Origin: Sphingomonas sp. AP4-R1
Lineage (GTDB): Bacteria > Pseudomonadota > Alphaproteobacteria > Sphingomonadales > Sphingomonadaceae
NCBI RefSeq assembly: GCF_013113735.1
Contig: NZ_CP053346.1
Coordinates: 1,688,001-1,752,000 of the forward strand
Reading direction: 5' to 3'
DNA: 64,000 bases
Below the pieces are notes generated by a model. That model was not told the origin of the DNA. It ran no database searches and worked only from the letters and a program-made list of their open reading frames with translations. The position numbers and the translations under genes are program-made. Shown in pieces: positions 52,182 through 60,993 of this stretch (position 1 is its first letter; every line of letters begins with the position of its first letter).

Positions 52182-52868
52182 ATGACCGCCGAGGATACGG
52201 GCATCGTCCTCCTTTCGCTCAGGGTCGCGATCGTGGCGGTGGTGCTGGTGCTGCCCGTCGCCTTCGCGCTGGCCTGGCTGCTCGCGCGGGGGCGCTTTCC
52301 CGGGCGCGTGATCGTCGATGCGATCGTGCATCTGCCGCTCGTGCTGCCGCCGGTGGTGACGGGCTGGGCGTTGCTGCTGCTGTTCGGGCGGATGGGGCCG
52401 ATCGGGAGCCTGCTGGAGCGCTGGTTCGGCGTGACGGTGATGTTCCGCTGGACGGGCGCGGTGATCGCGGCGGCGGTGATGGCACTGCCGCTGATGGTGC
52501 GCGCGATCCGGCTTTCGATCGAGGCGATCGATCCCCGGCTGGAGGAGGCCGCGCGCACGCTGGGCGCAGGGCGCGCGCGCGTGTTCCGCACGATCAGCCT
52601 GCCGCTCGCGCTGCCGGGCGTGCTGGCGGCGCTGGTGCTGGGCTTCGCGCGTTCGCTGGGGGAGTTCGGCGCGACGATCAGCTTCGTGTCGAACATTCCG
52701 GGCGAAACCAACACGCTGCCGATCGCCATCTACAGCGCGATGCAGATGCCGGGCGGCGAGGACCGGGTGCTGCATCTGGCGATCATCTCGGTGATCCTGT
52801 CGCTGGGGGCGCTGGTCGCGTCCGAGCTGATGATCCGTCGTTCGGGATCGCGCGCGCATGTCCTTTGA
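52182..52868 (+). CDS. modB: Molybdate ABC transporter, permease
   Basis: 228 residues with five membrane helices. The ABC-permease coupling motif EEAARTLGAGRARVFRTISLPLALPGVLA is in the expected place, followed by LGFARSLGEFGATISFVSNIPGETNTLPIAIY, which is characteristic of ModB. It forms the membrane pore with ModC in the cytoplasm and ModA outside. The 3' end overlaps modC by 11 bp. Confidence 0.95.
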   Translation: MTAEDTGIVLLSLRVAIVAVVLVLPVAFALAWLLARGRFPGRVIVDAIVHLPLVLPPVVTGWALLLLFGRMGPIGSLLERWFGVTVMFRWTGAVIAAAVMALPLMVRAIRLSIEAIDPRLEEAARTLGAGRARVFRTISLPLALPGVLAALVLGFARSLGEFGATISFVSNIPGETNTLPIAIYSAMQMPGGEDRVLHLAIISVILSLGALVASELMIRRSGSRAHVL

Positions 52869-53469
52869 GATCGACGTCCGGCGGCGGATCGGGGAGGCGG
52901 AGATCCGCCTGGCCTTTTCGTCCGGGCCGGGGCTGACGGCTTTGTTCGGGCCATCCGGTTGCGGCAAGACGAGCCTGCTCAACATGGTGGCGGGGCTGCT
53001 GACGCCCGATGCGGGCCGGATCGTGGTGGCGGGGGAGACATTGTTCGGCGACGGCGTGGACCTGCCGCCCGAGGCGCGGCGCGCGGGCTATGTGTTTCAG
53101 GACCGGCGGCTGTTTCCGCACATGAACGTGCGCGCCAATCTCGCTTACGGGCGGCGCGAGGGCGGGAGGCTGATGTCGCTGGAGGAGGTGGCGGATTTCC
53201 TCGGCATCGCGTCTCTGCTGGATCGGCGGCCGGCGACCTTGTCGGGGGGCGAGGCGCAGCGCGTGGCGATCGGGCGGGCGTTGCTGTCCGGCCCGCGCTT
53301 CCTGCTGATGGACGAGCCTTTGGTGGCGCTGGACCGCGCGCGCGCCGACGAGATCATGGGGCTGATCGAGCGGATCCGCGACGAGATGCGCCTGCCGATC
53401 CTGTATGTGAGCCACAGCCAGCAGGAGGTGGCGCGGCTGGCGACCCATGTGGTGGAGGTGTCGCGGTGA
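52858..53469 (+). CDS. modC: Molybdate ABC transporter, short ATPase
   Basis: 203 residues. Walker A (GPSGCGKT), Q-loop (GYVFQDRRLFPHMNV), ABC signature (TLSGGEAQRVAIGRALL), Walker B (RFLLMDEPLVALD) and H-loop (YVSHSQQEV) are all intact. The protein ends right after the nucleotide-binding domain, whereas most ModC proteins (about 350 residues) have a C-terminal Mop/TOBE domain that binds molybdate and regulates transport. The stop at 53469 is followed directly by a repeat, so the loss could come from the repeat insertion or be native. Transport should still work, but feedback by molybdate may be missing. Confidence 0.92.
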   Translation: MSFEIDVRRRIGEAEIRLAFSSGPGLTALFGPSGCGKTSLLNMVAGLLTPDAGRIVVAGETLFGDGVDLPPEARRAGYVFQDRRLFPHMNVRANLAYGRREGGRLMSLEEVADFLGIASLLDRRPATLSGGEAQRVAIGRALLSGPRFLLMDEPLVALDRARADEIMGLIERIRDEMRLPILYVSHSQQEVARLATHVVEVSR

Positions 53470-53485
53470 GCGGAGCTTCGTGATC

Positions 53486-53586
53486 TCCCCTCCCGCTTGC
53501 GGGAGGGGCCGGGGGTGGGCGCGAGCGGAGCGAGCTTGGCCTTACCTTTCTGCCCACCCCAAACACCTCCCGCAGGCGGGAGGGGC
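53486..53586. repeat. Inverted repeat, family D
   Basis: CTCCCCTCCCGCTTGCGGGA with GGGG after it, and at the right the mirrored CCTCCCGCAGGCGGGAGGGG. GGGGGTGGGC and GCCCACCCC are the inner pair. It lies between the convergent modC and AI-2E-family genes, where the hairpins could end both transcripts. Confidence 0.8.
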
Positions 53587-53615
53587 TTAAAAGGCATCGC
53601 ATCGAAGGGGCCGCC

Positions 53616-54680
53616 TCACTCCCCCCTCGCGCCGGCCCCCACATAATCGCGCCAGAGCATGATCAGCACCGCCATCGTCGCGGGGCCCACGAACAGGCCG
53701 AGCAGGCCCAGCATCTCGACGCCGCCGAGGATGCCGATCAGCACGAACAGGAAGGGCAGCTTGGTCGCGCCGCCGATCAGCACGGGGCGGATGAAATGAT
53801 CGGCCACGAACACCACACCCATGCCGATCGCGAACAGGATGATCGCCGTACCGACCGCGCCCTGGCCTACCAGCAGCGCGCCCGTGACGAGGAAGATCGC
53901 GGCCGCGCCGAACGGGATCATCGCCGCGACCGCCGTGACAGCGCCGAACAGCAGGGGATGGGGCACGCCGCACGCGACATAGACCACCACCATCGCCACG
54001 CCCTCGCCAATGCCCACCAGCACCAGCCCGTCGATCGTGCCGCGTACGGACAGGATCACCTGACCGCCCAACCGCCGGCCCGCCGGGCCCAGCAGCCGTT
54101 CGCCGGCGCGGGAGAATTGGGCGACGATCTTGTCGCGATCACGCAGCACGAAGAACAGCGACATGAGCGTGAAGCCGAAGATCACGCTGCGCAGGATCAG
54201 CCCCTTGCCCAGCAATTGCGACTGTTCGATCAGCACCTTGCTGCGGAGCCGGTGAAACTGCTCGCCCGCCGCCTCCGGCGTGGCGAGGTTGTCGTGCCAC
54301 CAGGCGGTCACCTGATCGGAGAAGAGCGGCACGCGCGCCAGCCATTGCGGCTCGGGCAGGCCGTTTTCCTGCGCGTCCGCCAGCCAGGCGAACAGATATT
54401 TGGCCTCGCGTGCCGCCTCGACCGCGCCCATCGCCAGCGGCACCAGCACCAGCAAGGCGATCAGGGTGGTCCCGATCAGCGGGAGCGCGAGATCGCGCGC
54501 CCACGGCCAGCGCATCTCGGCACGGCGATAGAGCGGGTCGATCGCGATGGCGATGATGCCGGCCCAGACCAGAGCGGGCAGGAAGGTGCCGCCGATCCAC
54601 AGGCCGAACGCCACGAGAGCGATGGTCAGCACCACCTTGGCGATGCGATGGAGGCGCGCGGGATCGCTCGCCCGGATCAT
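53616..54680 (-). CDS. AI-2E-family (PerM/YdiK-like) membrane protein
   Basis: 354 residues with about eight membrane helices: two near the N terminus (VVLTIALVAFGLWIGGTFL, then ALVWAGIIAIAIDPLY), a soluble region of about 80 residues (AREAKYLFAW to LLGKGL), and the conserved C-terminal block. That block has IDGLVLVGIGEGVAMVVVYV, IPFGAAAIFLV, FIRPVLIGGATKLPFLFV and GVEMLGLLGLFVGPATMAV, typical of family PF01594. Family members have been linked to export of AI-2 or other small molecules, or to sodium/proton antiport. Its start overlaps the proC stop by four bases. Confidence 0.88.
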   Translation of the reverse strand: MIRASDPARLHRIAKVVLTIALVAFGLWIGGTFLPALVWAGIIAIAIDPLYRRAEMRWPWARDLALPLIGTTLIALLVLVPLAMGAVEAAREAKYLFAWLADAQENGLPEPQWLARVPLFSDQVTAWWHDNLATPEAAGEQFHRLRSKVLIEQSQLLGKGLILRSVIFGFTLMSLFFVLRDRDKIVAQFSRAGERLLGPAGRRLGGQVILSVRGTIDGLVLVGIGEGVAMVVVYVACGVPHPLLFGAVTAVAAMIPFGAAAIFLVTGALLVGQGAVGTAIILFAIGMGVVFVADHFIRPVLIGGATKLPFLFVLIGILGGVEMLGLLGLFVGPATMAVLIMLWRDYVGAGARGE

Positions 54681-55501
54681 CGCGCGGCGGCGGCCATTTC
54701 GCGATTGCGCAGGATCGCCGCGTCGATCGTATCGCGCATCAGCGCGCGCAGCGCGCTGGGCTCGTCCAGCACATCAAGCCCGGCGCGCGTGCTGCCGCCC
54801 TTGCTGGCGACGCGATCGGCGAGCGCGGCGGGGCTTTCGGGGCTGCCCTGCGCGAGCGCGGCGGCGCCGCCGACCGTGGCGAGCGCGAGGCGCGCGGCCT
54901 GATCGGCATCCAGCCCGGCATCGGCGCCGGCGGCGGCCAGCGCATCGACGAAGCGGAACAGGAAGGCCGGGCCGGAGCCCGCCATCGCCGTCACCACATC
55001 GAACAGCCGCTCATCCACCCATTCGGCGCGGCCGAGCGGCGCCATCAGCGCCTCGGCCCGCGCGCGGGCGGCGGCGTCCAGCCCCTCGCCATGCAGCGCG
55101 ATCACGCCCCGGCCGATCGCGATCGGCGTATTGGGCATCACGCGTAGAATCGCATGGGGGGCGGGGAAGCGGCGGCGCAAAGCCTCCGTCTCGACGCCCG
55201 CAAGCATCGAGACGAGCAAGGTCGCCCGGTCCAGCACCGGCGCCAGATCGGGCACGACCAGATCCAGCACCTGCGGCTTCACGCCCAGCACCACCAGAGC
55301 GGGCACGGCGCCGTCGGCGGGCGGAGCCGTCAGCACGGTTACGCCGGGTGCGATCGCCTCGCCCGATTTGCGGATGACGGTGACGCGCGCGGGATCGAGC
55401 CCGGCATCCAGCCAGCGGCGGAGCATCGCCCCGCCCATATTGCCGCAGCCGACGAACCAGACAGGCCCTTCGATCGGAAATGTCTCTTCGATCGCGGCCA
55501 T
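54677..55501 (-). CDS. proC: Pyrroline-5-carboxylate reductase
   Basis: 274 residues. N-terminal Rossmann motif VGCGNMGGAMLRRW, LGVKPQVLDLV, SMLAGVETEALRRRF, and MPNTPIAIGRGV are followed by the dimerisation region with AMAGSGPAFLFRFVDALAAAGADAGL and SKGGSTRAGLDVL, the family signature. It reduces P5C to proline with NAD(P)H. It is part of a tight - strand unit: the YbjN-like gene is 7 bp upstream and the AI-2E gene overlaps downstream. Confidence 0.96.
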   Translation of the reverse strand: MAAIEETFPIEGPVWFVGCGNMGGAMLRRWLDAGLDPARVTVIRKSGEAIAPGVTVLTAPPADGAVPALVVLGVKPQVLDLVVPDLAPVLDRATLLVSMLAGVETEALRRRFPAPHAILRVMPNTPIAIGRGVIALHGEGLDAAARARAEALMAPLGRAEWVDERLFDVVTAMAGSGPAFLFRFVDALAAAGADAGLDADQAARLALATVGGAAALAQGSPESPAALADRVASKGGSTRAGLDVLDEPSALRALMRDTIDAAILRNREMAAAAR

Positions 55502-55508
55502 CTGCGCC

Positions 55509-56018
55509 TCAGGCCTCGCCGTGCGTTTCGATCAGCGCGGCGGCGATCGCCTCGGTGGGCGACTTTCCGCCCCACAGCACGAACTGGAAGACGGGATAGA
55601 AGCGCTCGCACTCCTCGATCGCGGCCTCGATCAGCGTCTCGCACTGATCGAGCGACAAGGCCGCCTCGTTCGAGGTGTCGAGCAGCGCGCCGTGGCGGAA
55701 CAGCAGGATGCCGCTGGCCGACCACAGCTCGAAATGGCCAATCCAGAGCTGCTCGTTCACCAGCCCGATCGTCTCATAGACGGCGGTGCGGCGATCGGCG
55801 GGCACGCGGATATCCGGCAGGGTCAGGATCTGGAGGACGCGATCTTCCTCGCGCCACACGCCGCGCAGCTCATATTTGGCCCAGCTGCCCTGAACGTTCG
55901 CGATCAGCTCATCATCGCCGAGACGCTCGAACGTCCAGCCGTGGGCCTCGCAATATTGTTCCAGCGTATCGATGGCGCCGCCGCCGTCGCGGTCGGCCTC
56001 ATATTCGTCCGCTATCAT
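55509..56018 (-). CDS. YbjN-domain protein
   Basis: 169 residues (IDTLEQYCEAHGWTFERLGD near the N terminus). The YbjN fold is suggested by the alternation of strand and helix and by LPDIRVPADRRTAVYETIGLVNEQLWIGHFEL, a pattern recurring in this family upstream of proC in sphingomonads. There is no signal peptide or membrane helix. YbjN-type proteins are linked to stress response or act like type III chaperones, without defined enzymatic role. Probably co-transcribed with proC, 7 bp downstream. Confidence 0.85.
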   Translation of the reverse strand: MIADEYEADRDGGGAIDTLEQYCEAHGWTFERLGDDELIANVQGSWAKYELRGVWREEDRVLQILTLPDIRVPADRRTAVYETIGLVNEQLWIGHFELWSASGILLFRHGALLDTSNEAALSLDQCETLIEAAIEECERFYPVFQFVLWGGKSPTEAIAAALIETHGEA

Positions 56019-56119
56019 CGTGTTCCCGCCCTCCGGTTCCGCCGAGGGTTAGCGGCCGCCTGTCATTGTGCAAGCATGCCCACGCGCACGTGGGCATAAA
56101 GCTGTGGATAGTCCGGGAA

Positions 56120-56413
56120 TCAATCCTGGACAGGTGGGGGATTGTCGGTGCCCTTGCCGCGCGATTTGGGCGCGGGCGCGGCCTTGAGCGCGGCGATTTC
56201 GGCGCGGAGCGCCTCCACCTCGTCGCGCGCGGCGGCCGCCATCGCCTTCACCGCCTCGAATTCCTCGCGGCTGACGAAGTCCATGCCGCCGAGCCAGCCC
56301 TTCAGCTTTTCCTTCGCGCCGGCCTCGCCCTCGCGGGCCATGCCGGCGAAGGTGCCGGCGACGCCGTTCGCCATCTTCACGAAATCCTCGAACAGGCGGT
56401 TTTCGGTCTGCAT
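56120..56413 (-). CDS. ubiK: UbiK-family accessory factor (BMFP/YqiC-like)
   Basis: 97 residues from the ATG at 56413 (MQTENRLFEDFVKMANGVAG). The family's layout is present: an amphipathic N-terminal part, then FVSREEFEAVKAMAAAARDEVEALRAEIAALK as a coiled coil that trimerises, then a basic low-complexity tail (APKSRGKGTD). UbiK works with UbiJ in the cytoplasmic complex for aerobic ubiquinone synthesis. It is 101 bp upstream-distant from the YbjN-like gene's start on the same strand. Confidence 0.85.
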   Translation of the reverse strand: MQTENRLFEDFVKMANGVAGTFAGMAREGEAGAKEKLKGWLGGMDFVSREEFEAVKAMAAAARDEVEALRAEIAALKAAPAPKSRGKGTDNPPPVQD

Positions 56414-56580
56414 TGGTTGCTCCTTGGTCGAGGGGCTAGATGGGACGGAAGCGCGCGACGCGCAACCGCCGCGGACCGTCTCTCCACAGCTATGTAGGCG
56501 GCTGTGTGGCTTCCCGGCTGCGGAAGCGCCGGAAAGATCCGGAATCGACCGAAGCGGCTCTCGCGCGGACCTGCCAGATT

Positions 56581-56673
56581 CCGTTCGTGCTGAGCCTGTC
56601 GAAGCACCGTCCTTCTTCTTCACCCGTTGGGTAGAGAGAAGGGCAGCACTTCGACAAGCTCAGTGCAAACGGT
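56581..56673. repeat. Palindromic repeat, family A
   Basis: CCGTTCGTGCTGAGCCTGTC at the left is mirrored by CACTTCGACAAGCTCAGTGC with AAACGG at the right. It lies 18 bp after the malate synthase stop codon, in the position of a terminator. Confidence 0.85.
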
Positions 56674-56691
56674 GGAGAGGATTTGGCGACC

Positions 56692-58794
56692 TCAGCCCGC
56701 CAGCGCCTTTTCCTTCAGGCGGAAGGCGTGCAGCAGGGGCTCGGTATAGCCGTTCGGCTGCTCCACGCCTTCGAACACCAGAGCGCGCGCCGCCTGGAAC
56801 GCGAGGCTCTCCTCTTCGCGCCCCGCCATCGGCTGGTAGAGCGGATCGCCCGCATTCTGCGCGTCGACCCGCGCCGCCATCCGCCGGAGCGCCGCATCCG
56901 CCTCCTCGGGCGTGGCGACGCCGTGCAGCAGCCAGTTGGCGATATGCTGGGACGAGATACGGAGCGTCGCGCGATCCTCCATCAGGCCGATATCGTGGAT
57001 GTCGGGCACCTTCGAGCAGCCGACCCCCTGATCGATCCAGCGCACGACATAGCCGAGAATGCCCTGGGCATTGTTGTCCAGCTCGTCTCGCACTTCTTCG
57101 GGCGCCCAGTTGACCCCGCCCGCCAGCGGGATCGTCAGCAGCGCATCGAGGCTGTCGACCGGCTCTGCGCGCCGCTCCGCGCGCCGGGCGAAGACGTCGA
57201 CATCGTGATAGTGCGTCGCGTGCAGCGTGGCGGCGGTGGGCGAGGGGACCCAGGCGGTGTTCGCGCCCGTGTTCGGATGGCCGATCTTCTGCGCCAGCAT
57301 GTCCGCCATCCGGTCCGGCGCGGCCCACATGCCCTTGCCGATCTGCGCCTTGCCCGAAAGCCCGCAGGCGAGCCCGATCTGGACGTTGCGATTCTCGTAG
57401 GCGCGGATCCAGTCGGACGTTTTCATGTCGCCCTTCCGCATCATCGCGCCCGCGCGCATCGACGTGTGCATCTCGTCACCCGTGCGATCGAGGAAGCCGG
57501 TATTGATGAACACGATCCGGTCCTTCACCGCCGCGATGCAGGCGGCGAGATTGGCGGAGGTGCGGCGCTCCTCGTCCATCACGCCGACCTTGATCGTGTG
57601 GCGGGGGAGGCCCAGCAGATCCTCGATCGCATCGAACAGGGCGTTCGTGAATGCGACTTCCTCGGGCCCGTGCATCTTGGGCTTCACGATGTAGATCGAT
57701 CCCGCGCGGCTGTTCGCGAAGCGGCCATCGCCGCGCAGATCGTGCAGCGCGATCAGGCTCGTCATGATGCCGTCGAGGATGCCTTCGGGCGCCTGATGGC
57801 CATCGGGCAGCAGGATGGCGGGGGTCGTCATCAGATGGCCGACATTGCGGATGAACAGCAGGCTGCGGCCCGGCAGCGTGAAGCCGGTGCCGTCGGGCGC
57901 GGTGTAGGCGCGGTCTTCCTCCAGCCGGCGCGTGAGCGTCCTGCCGCCTTTCTGGAAGCTGGCCTCCAGATCGCCGCGCATCAGGCCCAGCCAGTTGGCA
58001 TAGGCCGCGACCTTGTCCGCGCCGTCGACCGCCGCGACCGAATCCTCGAGATCGACGATCGTGGAGAGTGCCGCCTCCAGCACGACATCGGCGATGCCGG
58101 CGGGATCGTCGCGCCCGATCGGATGCGCGCGATCGATCACGATCTCGATATGCAGGCCGTGGTGGCGCAGCAGCAGGTTGTCGCCCGCGCGGCCGACCAG
58201 CTGCGCCGGATCGGCCAGAACCGGATCGCCGCCGGCAAAGTCCGCCCAGCGTCCGTCCGCCAGCGGGACGGCGCGATCGAGGAAAGCCCTGGCCCAGGCG
58301 ATCACCTGCGCGCCGCGCGCCGTGTCATAGCCGCCGGGCGTCGCCGTGCCCGGCAGCGCATCCGTGCCGTAGAGCGCATCATAGAGGCTGCCCCAGCGCG
58401 CATTGGCCGCATTCAGCAGGAAGCGCGCATTGAGGACGGGGACGACCAGCTGCGGTCCGGCCAGCTGGCCGACCTCCGCATCGACATTGTCGGTCGTGAT
58501 CGCGAAGGGCTCGGGCTCCTCGACCAGATAGCCGATCTCGCGGAGGAACGCCTGATAGGCGGCGGCGTCGAACGGCCGGCCCGCCTGCGCCTGATGCCAG
58601 GCGTCGATCCGCGCCTGCAGATCGTCGCGCTTGGCCAGCAGGCGGCGATTCTCGGGGGCGAAGCGGGCGAAGATGTCCGCCATCCCCGCCCAGAAGGCGG
58701 CGGAGGTGACGCCCGTGCCCGGTAGCGCCTGTTCCTCGATGAAACGGACCAGATCCTCGTCGATCCGCAGCCCTGCTCTCTCGATCATCGTCAC
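56692..58794 (-). CDS. glcB: Malate synthase G
   Basis: 700 residues (E. coli GlcB 723). Recognised from [27 protein letters not shown] sequence ([13 protein letters not shown]), [15 protein letters not shown], the signature [19 protein letters not shown] with active-site residues, [18 protein letters not shown] and the C-terminal [18 protein letters not shown]. It condenses glyoxylate and acetyl-CoA to malate in the cytoplasm. Isocitrate lyase is not in the window. It is divergent from a LysR-family gene with a 99-bp gap. Confidence 0.95.
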   Translation of the reverse strand: MTMIERAGLRIDEDLVRFIEEQALPGTGVTSAAFWAGMADIFARFAPENRRLLAKRDDLQARIDAWHQAQAGRPFDAAAYQAFLREIGYLVEEPEPFAITTDNVDAEVGQLAGPQLVVPVLNARFLLNAANARWGSLYDALYGTDALPGTATPGGYDTARGAQVIAWARAFLDRAVPLADGRWADFAGGDPVLADPAQLVGRAGDNLLLRHHGLHIEIVIDRAHPIGRDDPAGIADVVLEAALSTIVDLEDSVAAVDGADKVAAYANWLGLMRGDLEASFQKGGRTLTRRLEEDRAYTAPDGTGFTLPGRSLLFIRNVGHLMTTPAILLPDGHQAPEGILDGIMTSLIALHDLRGDGRFANSRAGSIYIVKPKMHGPEEVAFTNALFDAIEDLLGLPRHTIKVGVMDEERRTSANLAACIAAVKDRIVFINTGFLDRTGDEMHTSMRAGAMMRKGDMKTSDWIRAYENRNVQIGLACGLSGKAQIGKGMWAAPDRMADMLAQKIGHPNTGANTAWVPSPTAATLHATHYHDVDVFARRAERRAEPVDSLDALLTIPLAGGVNWAPEEVRDELDNNAQGILGYVVRWIDQGVGCSKVPDIHDIGLMEDRATLRISSQHIANWLLHGVATPEEADAALRRMAARVDAQNAGDPLYQPMAGREEESLAFQAARALVFEGVEQPNGYTEPLLHAFRLKEKALAG

Positions 58795-58893
58795 ATCCTT
58801 CTCGCCCGAGTCCCGGCCCGGGAAGGTCTAGCGCGGCCTTCATTACCCCACTAGATCGTAAAATCTGAAAGCAGTTGTGCCTGAGAGGAACGA

Positions 58894-59784
58894 ATGGATC
58901 GCGACTATGCCCTGTTCGCGCGCATCGTCGAGGCCGGTAGCCTCTCCGGCGCGGGGCGGGCTCTGGGTGTTTCACCGTCCTGGGTGTCGAAACGCCTGTC
59001 CGATCTGGAGGAAAGGCTGGGCGCGCAGCTGATCGCGCGATCCACCCGCCGTCTGACGCTCACCGCCGCCGGGGCGCGCTTCCATGCCGACGTGCTGGCG
59101 ATCCTCGCCGCCGCCGCCGAGGCCGAGGCGCGCGTGAAGCGGCTCGACGCATTCCCCTCCGGGCCCTTGGCGGTGACGGCGCCCACCTCGTTCGGCCGCC
59201 TCCATATCGCGCCGCATCTGAAGCCGTTTCTCGATGCCTATCCCGCGATCGACCTGTCGCTGGATCTGTCGGACGGCTTCGTCGATCTGGCGGCGGAGCG
59301 GATCGACATCGCCGTGCGCATCACCGCCGCGCCCGATCCGCATTTCGCCAGCGACCGGATCGGCGACAGCCCGCGCGTCCTGTGTGCGGCGCCCGCTTAT
59401 CTCGACGCCCACGGCGCGCCCGCCACGCTGGAGGAACTGGCGCGCCACCGCCTGCTCGCCGCACGCGGCCAGATGCCGTGGCGGCTGAGCGGGGCCGGGG
59501 GCGAAGAGGTGGTGAGCGCCGCCAGCGCGGTGGAGACGAACAGCAGCGAGGTGGTGCGCGAACTGGCGCTGGCGGGGGTGGGCATCGCCTTGCGCTCGCT
59601 GTGGGACGTGCAGGCCGATCTCGCCGCCGGGCGCCTCGTGCGCATCCTGCCCGCGCTGACGGGCCGCCATGAGACGGGGATCTATGCGGTGCGACCGGCA
59701 GGCGCGCGCCTGCGTCCCGCCGTGTCGGTGTTTCGGGACTTCCTGATGGGGGCGGTGGCGGAGGCGATCGGCGGGCAGGGATGA
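58894..59784 (+). CDS. LysR-family transcriptional regulator
   Basis: 296 residues. N-terminal winged helix-turn-helix: ALFARIVEAGSLSGAGRALGVSPSWVSKRLSDLEERLGAQLIARSTRRL in pattern (SLSGAGRALGVSPSWVSKRL). The effector domain begins near GPLAVTAPTSFGRLHIAPHL, with PAIDLSLDLSDGFVDLAAERIDIAVR as in the TrpI/DsdC-like subgroup. It is divergently placed against glcB and may control it, since LysR regulators usually act on the neighbouring divergent gene. The effector is unknown. Confidence 0.93.
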   Translation: MDRDYALFARIVEAGSLSGAGRALGVSPSWVSKRLSDLEERLGAQLIARSTRRLTLTAAGARFHADVLAILAAAAEAEARVKRLDAFPSGPLAVTAPTSFGRLHIAPHLKPFLDAYPAIDLSLDLSDGFVDLAAERIDIAVRITAAPDPHFASDRIGDSPRVLCAAPAYLDAHGAPATLEELARHRLLAARGQMPWRLSGAGGEEVVSAASAVETNSSEVVRELALAGVGIALRSLWDVQADLAAGRLVRILPALTGRHETGIYAVRPAGARLRPAVSVFRDFLMGAVAEAIGGQG

Positions 59785-59880
59785 TGCGAGCCGCGCCGGT
59801 CGCAGGGTCGCGCCGCCGCTTCTTGGGGCAGGCAGGATGTGATATTCCGCACCAATAGTATGATCGTGTGAGAGATGGAC

Positions 59881-60126
59881 ATGGCGACCGTTAGGAAGAC
59901 GATCACGCTGACGGAGCAGCAGAATGCGTGGATCGCTGCCCAGATCGAAGCGGGCCATTACACCAACGACAGCGAGGCCATCCGCGATCTGATCCGCCGC
60001 GAGCAGGAGCGGAGCGCCGAGATCGAGAGCATCCGTCACGCGCTGATCGACGGCGAGCAGAGCGGCGAGCCGGAGCGGTTCGACTTCGCGGCGTTCAAGC
60101 GGCGCAAGGCCGCGCAATATGGCTGA
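59881..60126 (+). CDS. parD: ParD-family antitoxin
   Basis: 81 residues from the ATG at 59881 (an ATG six bases earlier is in frame). ATVRKTITLTEQQNAWI and YTNDSEAIRDLIRREQER are the ribbon-helix-helix DNA-binding part of ParD. The C-terminal 30 residues, with FDFAAFKRRKAAQYG at the end, are the flexible toxin-binding tail. It neutralises the ParE encoded by the overlapping gene and represses the pair's own promoter. Confidence 0.92.
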   Translation: MATVRKTITLTEQQNAWIAAQIEAGHYTNDSEAIRDLIRREQERSAEIESIRHALIDGEQSGEPERFDFAAFKRRKAAQYG

Positions 60127-60409
60127 CTATCGGCTGAGCCCAAGGGCGCAGCGCGATCTGGAGGCCGTGTTCGACTACACCGCCCATCATTGGGGGCTGG
60201 CGCAGGCGATGCGCTATACGGACCTTATCGAGGCCGCCTGTGCGGACCTCGCCGAAGCCCCGCAGCATGCACAGGACTGCTCCCACATCCGGCCCGGCTA
60301 TCGACGGCGCGGTATCGGGCAGCACGTCATCTATTTCCGGCCAACCGGATTTGGCATCGCTGTCGTCCGTGTCCTGCACCAGCGCATGGATGTTGCCAGA
60401 CATTTGTAA
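60119..60409 (+). CDS. parE: ParE/RelE-superfamily toxin
   Basis: 96 residues, overlapping parD by 8 bp. The RelE/ParE fold shows YRLSPRAQRDLEAVFDYTAHHWGLAQAMRY in pattern (SPRAQRDLEAVFDY, WGLAQAMRY), CSHIRPGYRRRGIGQHVIYFRPTG and VVRVLHQRMDVARHL, where the RxLHxxMD end is typical of ParE gyrase poisons. The set of conserved residues is complete, so the pair is probably functional. Confidence 0.92.
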   Translation: MADYRLSPRAQRDLEAVFDYTAHHWGLAQAMRYTDLIEAACADLAEAPQHAQDCSHIRPGYRRRGIGQHVIYFRPTGFGIAVVRVLHQRMDVARHL

Positions 60410-60507
60410 CGGCCAAGCGTGCCAGCGGCTCTCGCCCCGGTTGCGGGCATTCCGGATAGCGCTCTCCCGCTTGCGGAGGAGCGGTTTGGGCGCACGCCAT
60501 AAGACGC

Positions 60508-60993
60508 TCAGCCGCCATCCCGTATGCTGGCCGTCAGCTGGGCTCGCCGCCGTTGCAGCGCCGCATATTGCCGGCTCGCGCGGATCAGCAATCCTGTCGC
60601 GGCGGCGATCAGGGCGAGGCCGATCAGCGCCGCAAGATCGGCGGCCGGCACCTCCGACATCACGCCGATCGCGGCCGAGCCAAGCGTGAAGAGCGTGGAC
60701 GCGGCGACCGCGATCCAGCCGGCGATGACGCGGTGACGGGACAGCATCGTGCGCCGAAAGCACAATATCCAGCCGGCATATCCCGCCCAGGCGAGGTTCG
60801 TGATCACGAGAGTGACCATCGCCCAAAAGGTTCTGCCCGGCAGATCGGGCTCGGTCAGCAGGAGCGAGACGAGCGCGGCGATGGCCGCTATCGTCACGAT
60901 CAGCAGCGTCAGGTGGCCGGCCTTCGCGCGGAACGACAGCTGGTTCTCGGCGATCGACATGAGGGCGCCGAGCTGGTTGGGTTGATCACGCAT
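60508..60993 (-). CDS. Multi-pass membrane protein partnered with an ECF sigma factor
   Basis: 161 residues with five hydrophobic stretches (LTLLIVTIAAIAALVSLLL, AMVTLVITNLAWAGYAGWIL, VIAGWIAVAASTLFTLGSAAI, ADLAALIGLALIAAATGLLI). A short N-terminal cytoplasmic segment (MRDQPNQLGALMSIAENQLS) and a basic C-terminal tail complete it. Its start overlaps the end of the sigma gene by 8 bp. No zinc-binding anti-sigma motif is seen. By position it could be an anti-sigma factor or sensor, but the family is not recognised. Confidence 0.7.
   Translation of the reverse strand: MRDQPNQLGALMSIAENQLSFRAKAGHLTLLIVTIAAIAALVSLLLTEPDLPGRTFWAMVTLVITNLAWAGYAGWILCFRRTMLSRHRVIAGWIAVAASTLFTLGSAAIGVMSEVPAADLAALIGLALIAAATGLLIRASRQYAALQRRRAQLTASIRDGG

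Noticed and set aside
12370..56673. CRISPR array from the many similar palindromes
   Set aside because: The copies are scattered, kilobases apart, and have no regular spacers or cas genes.
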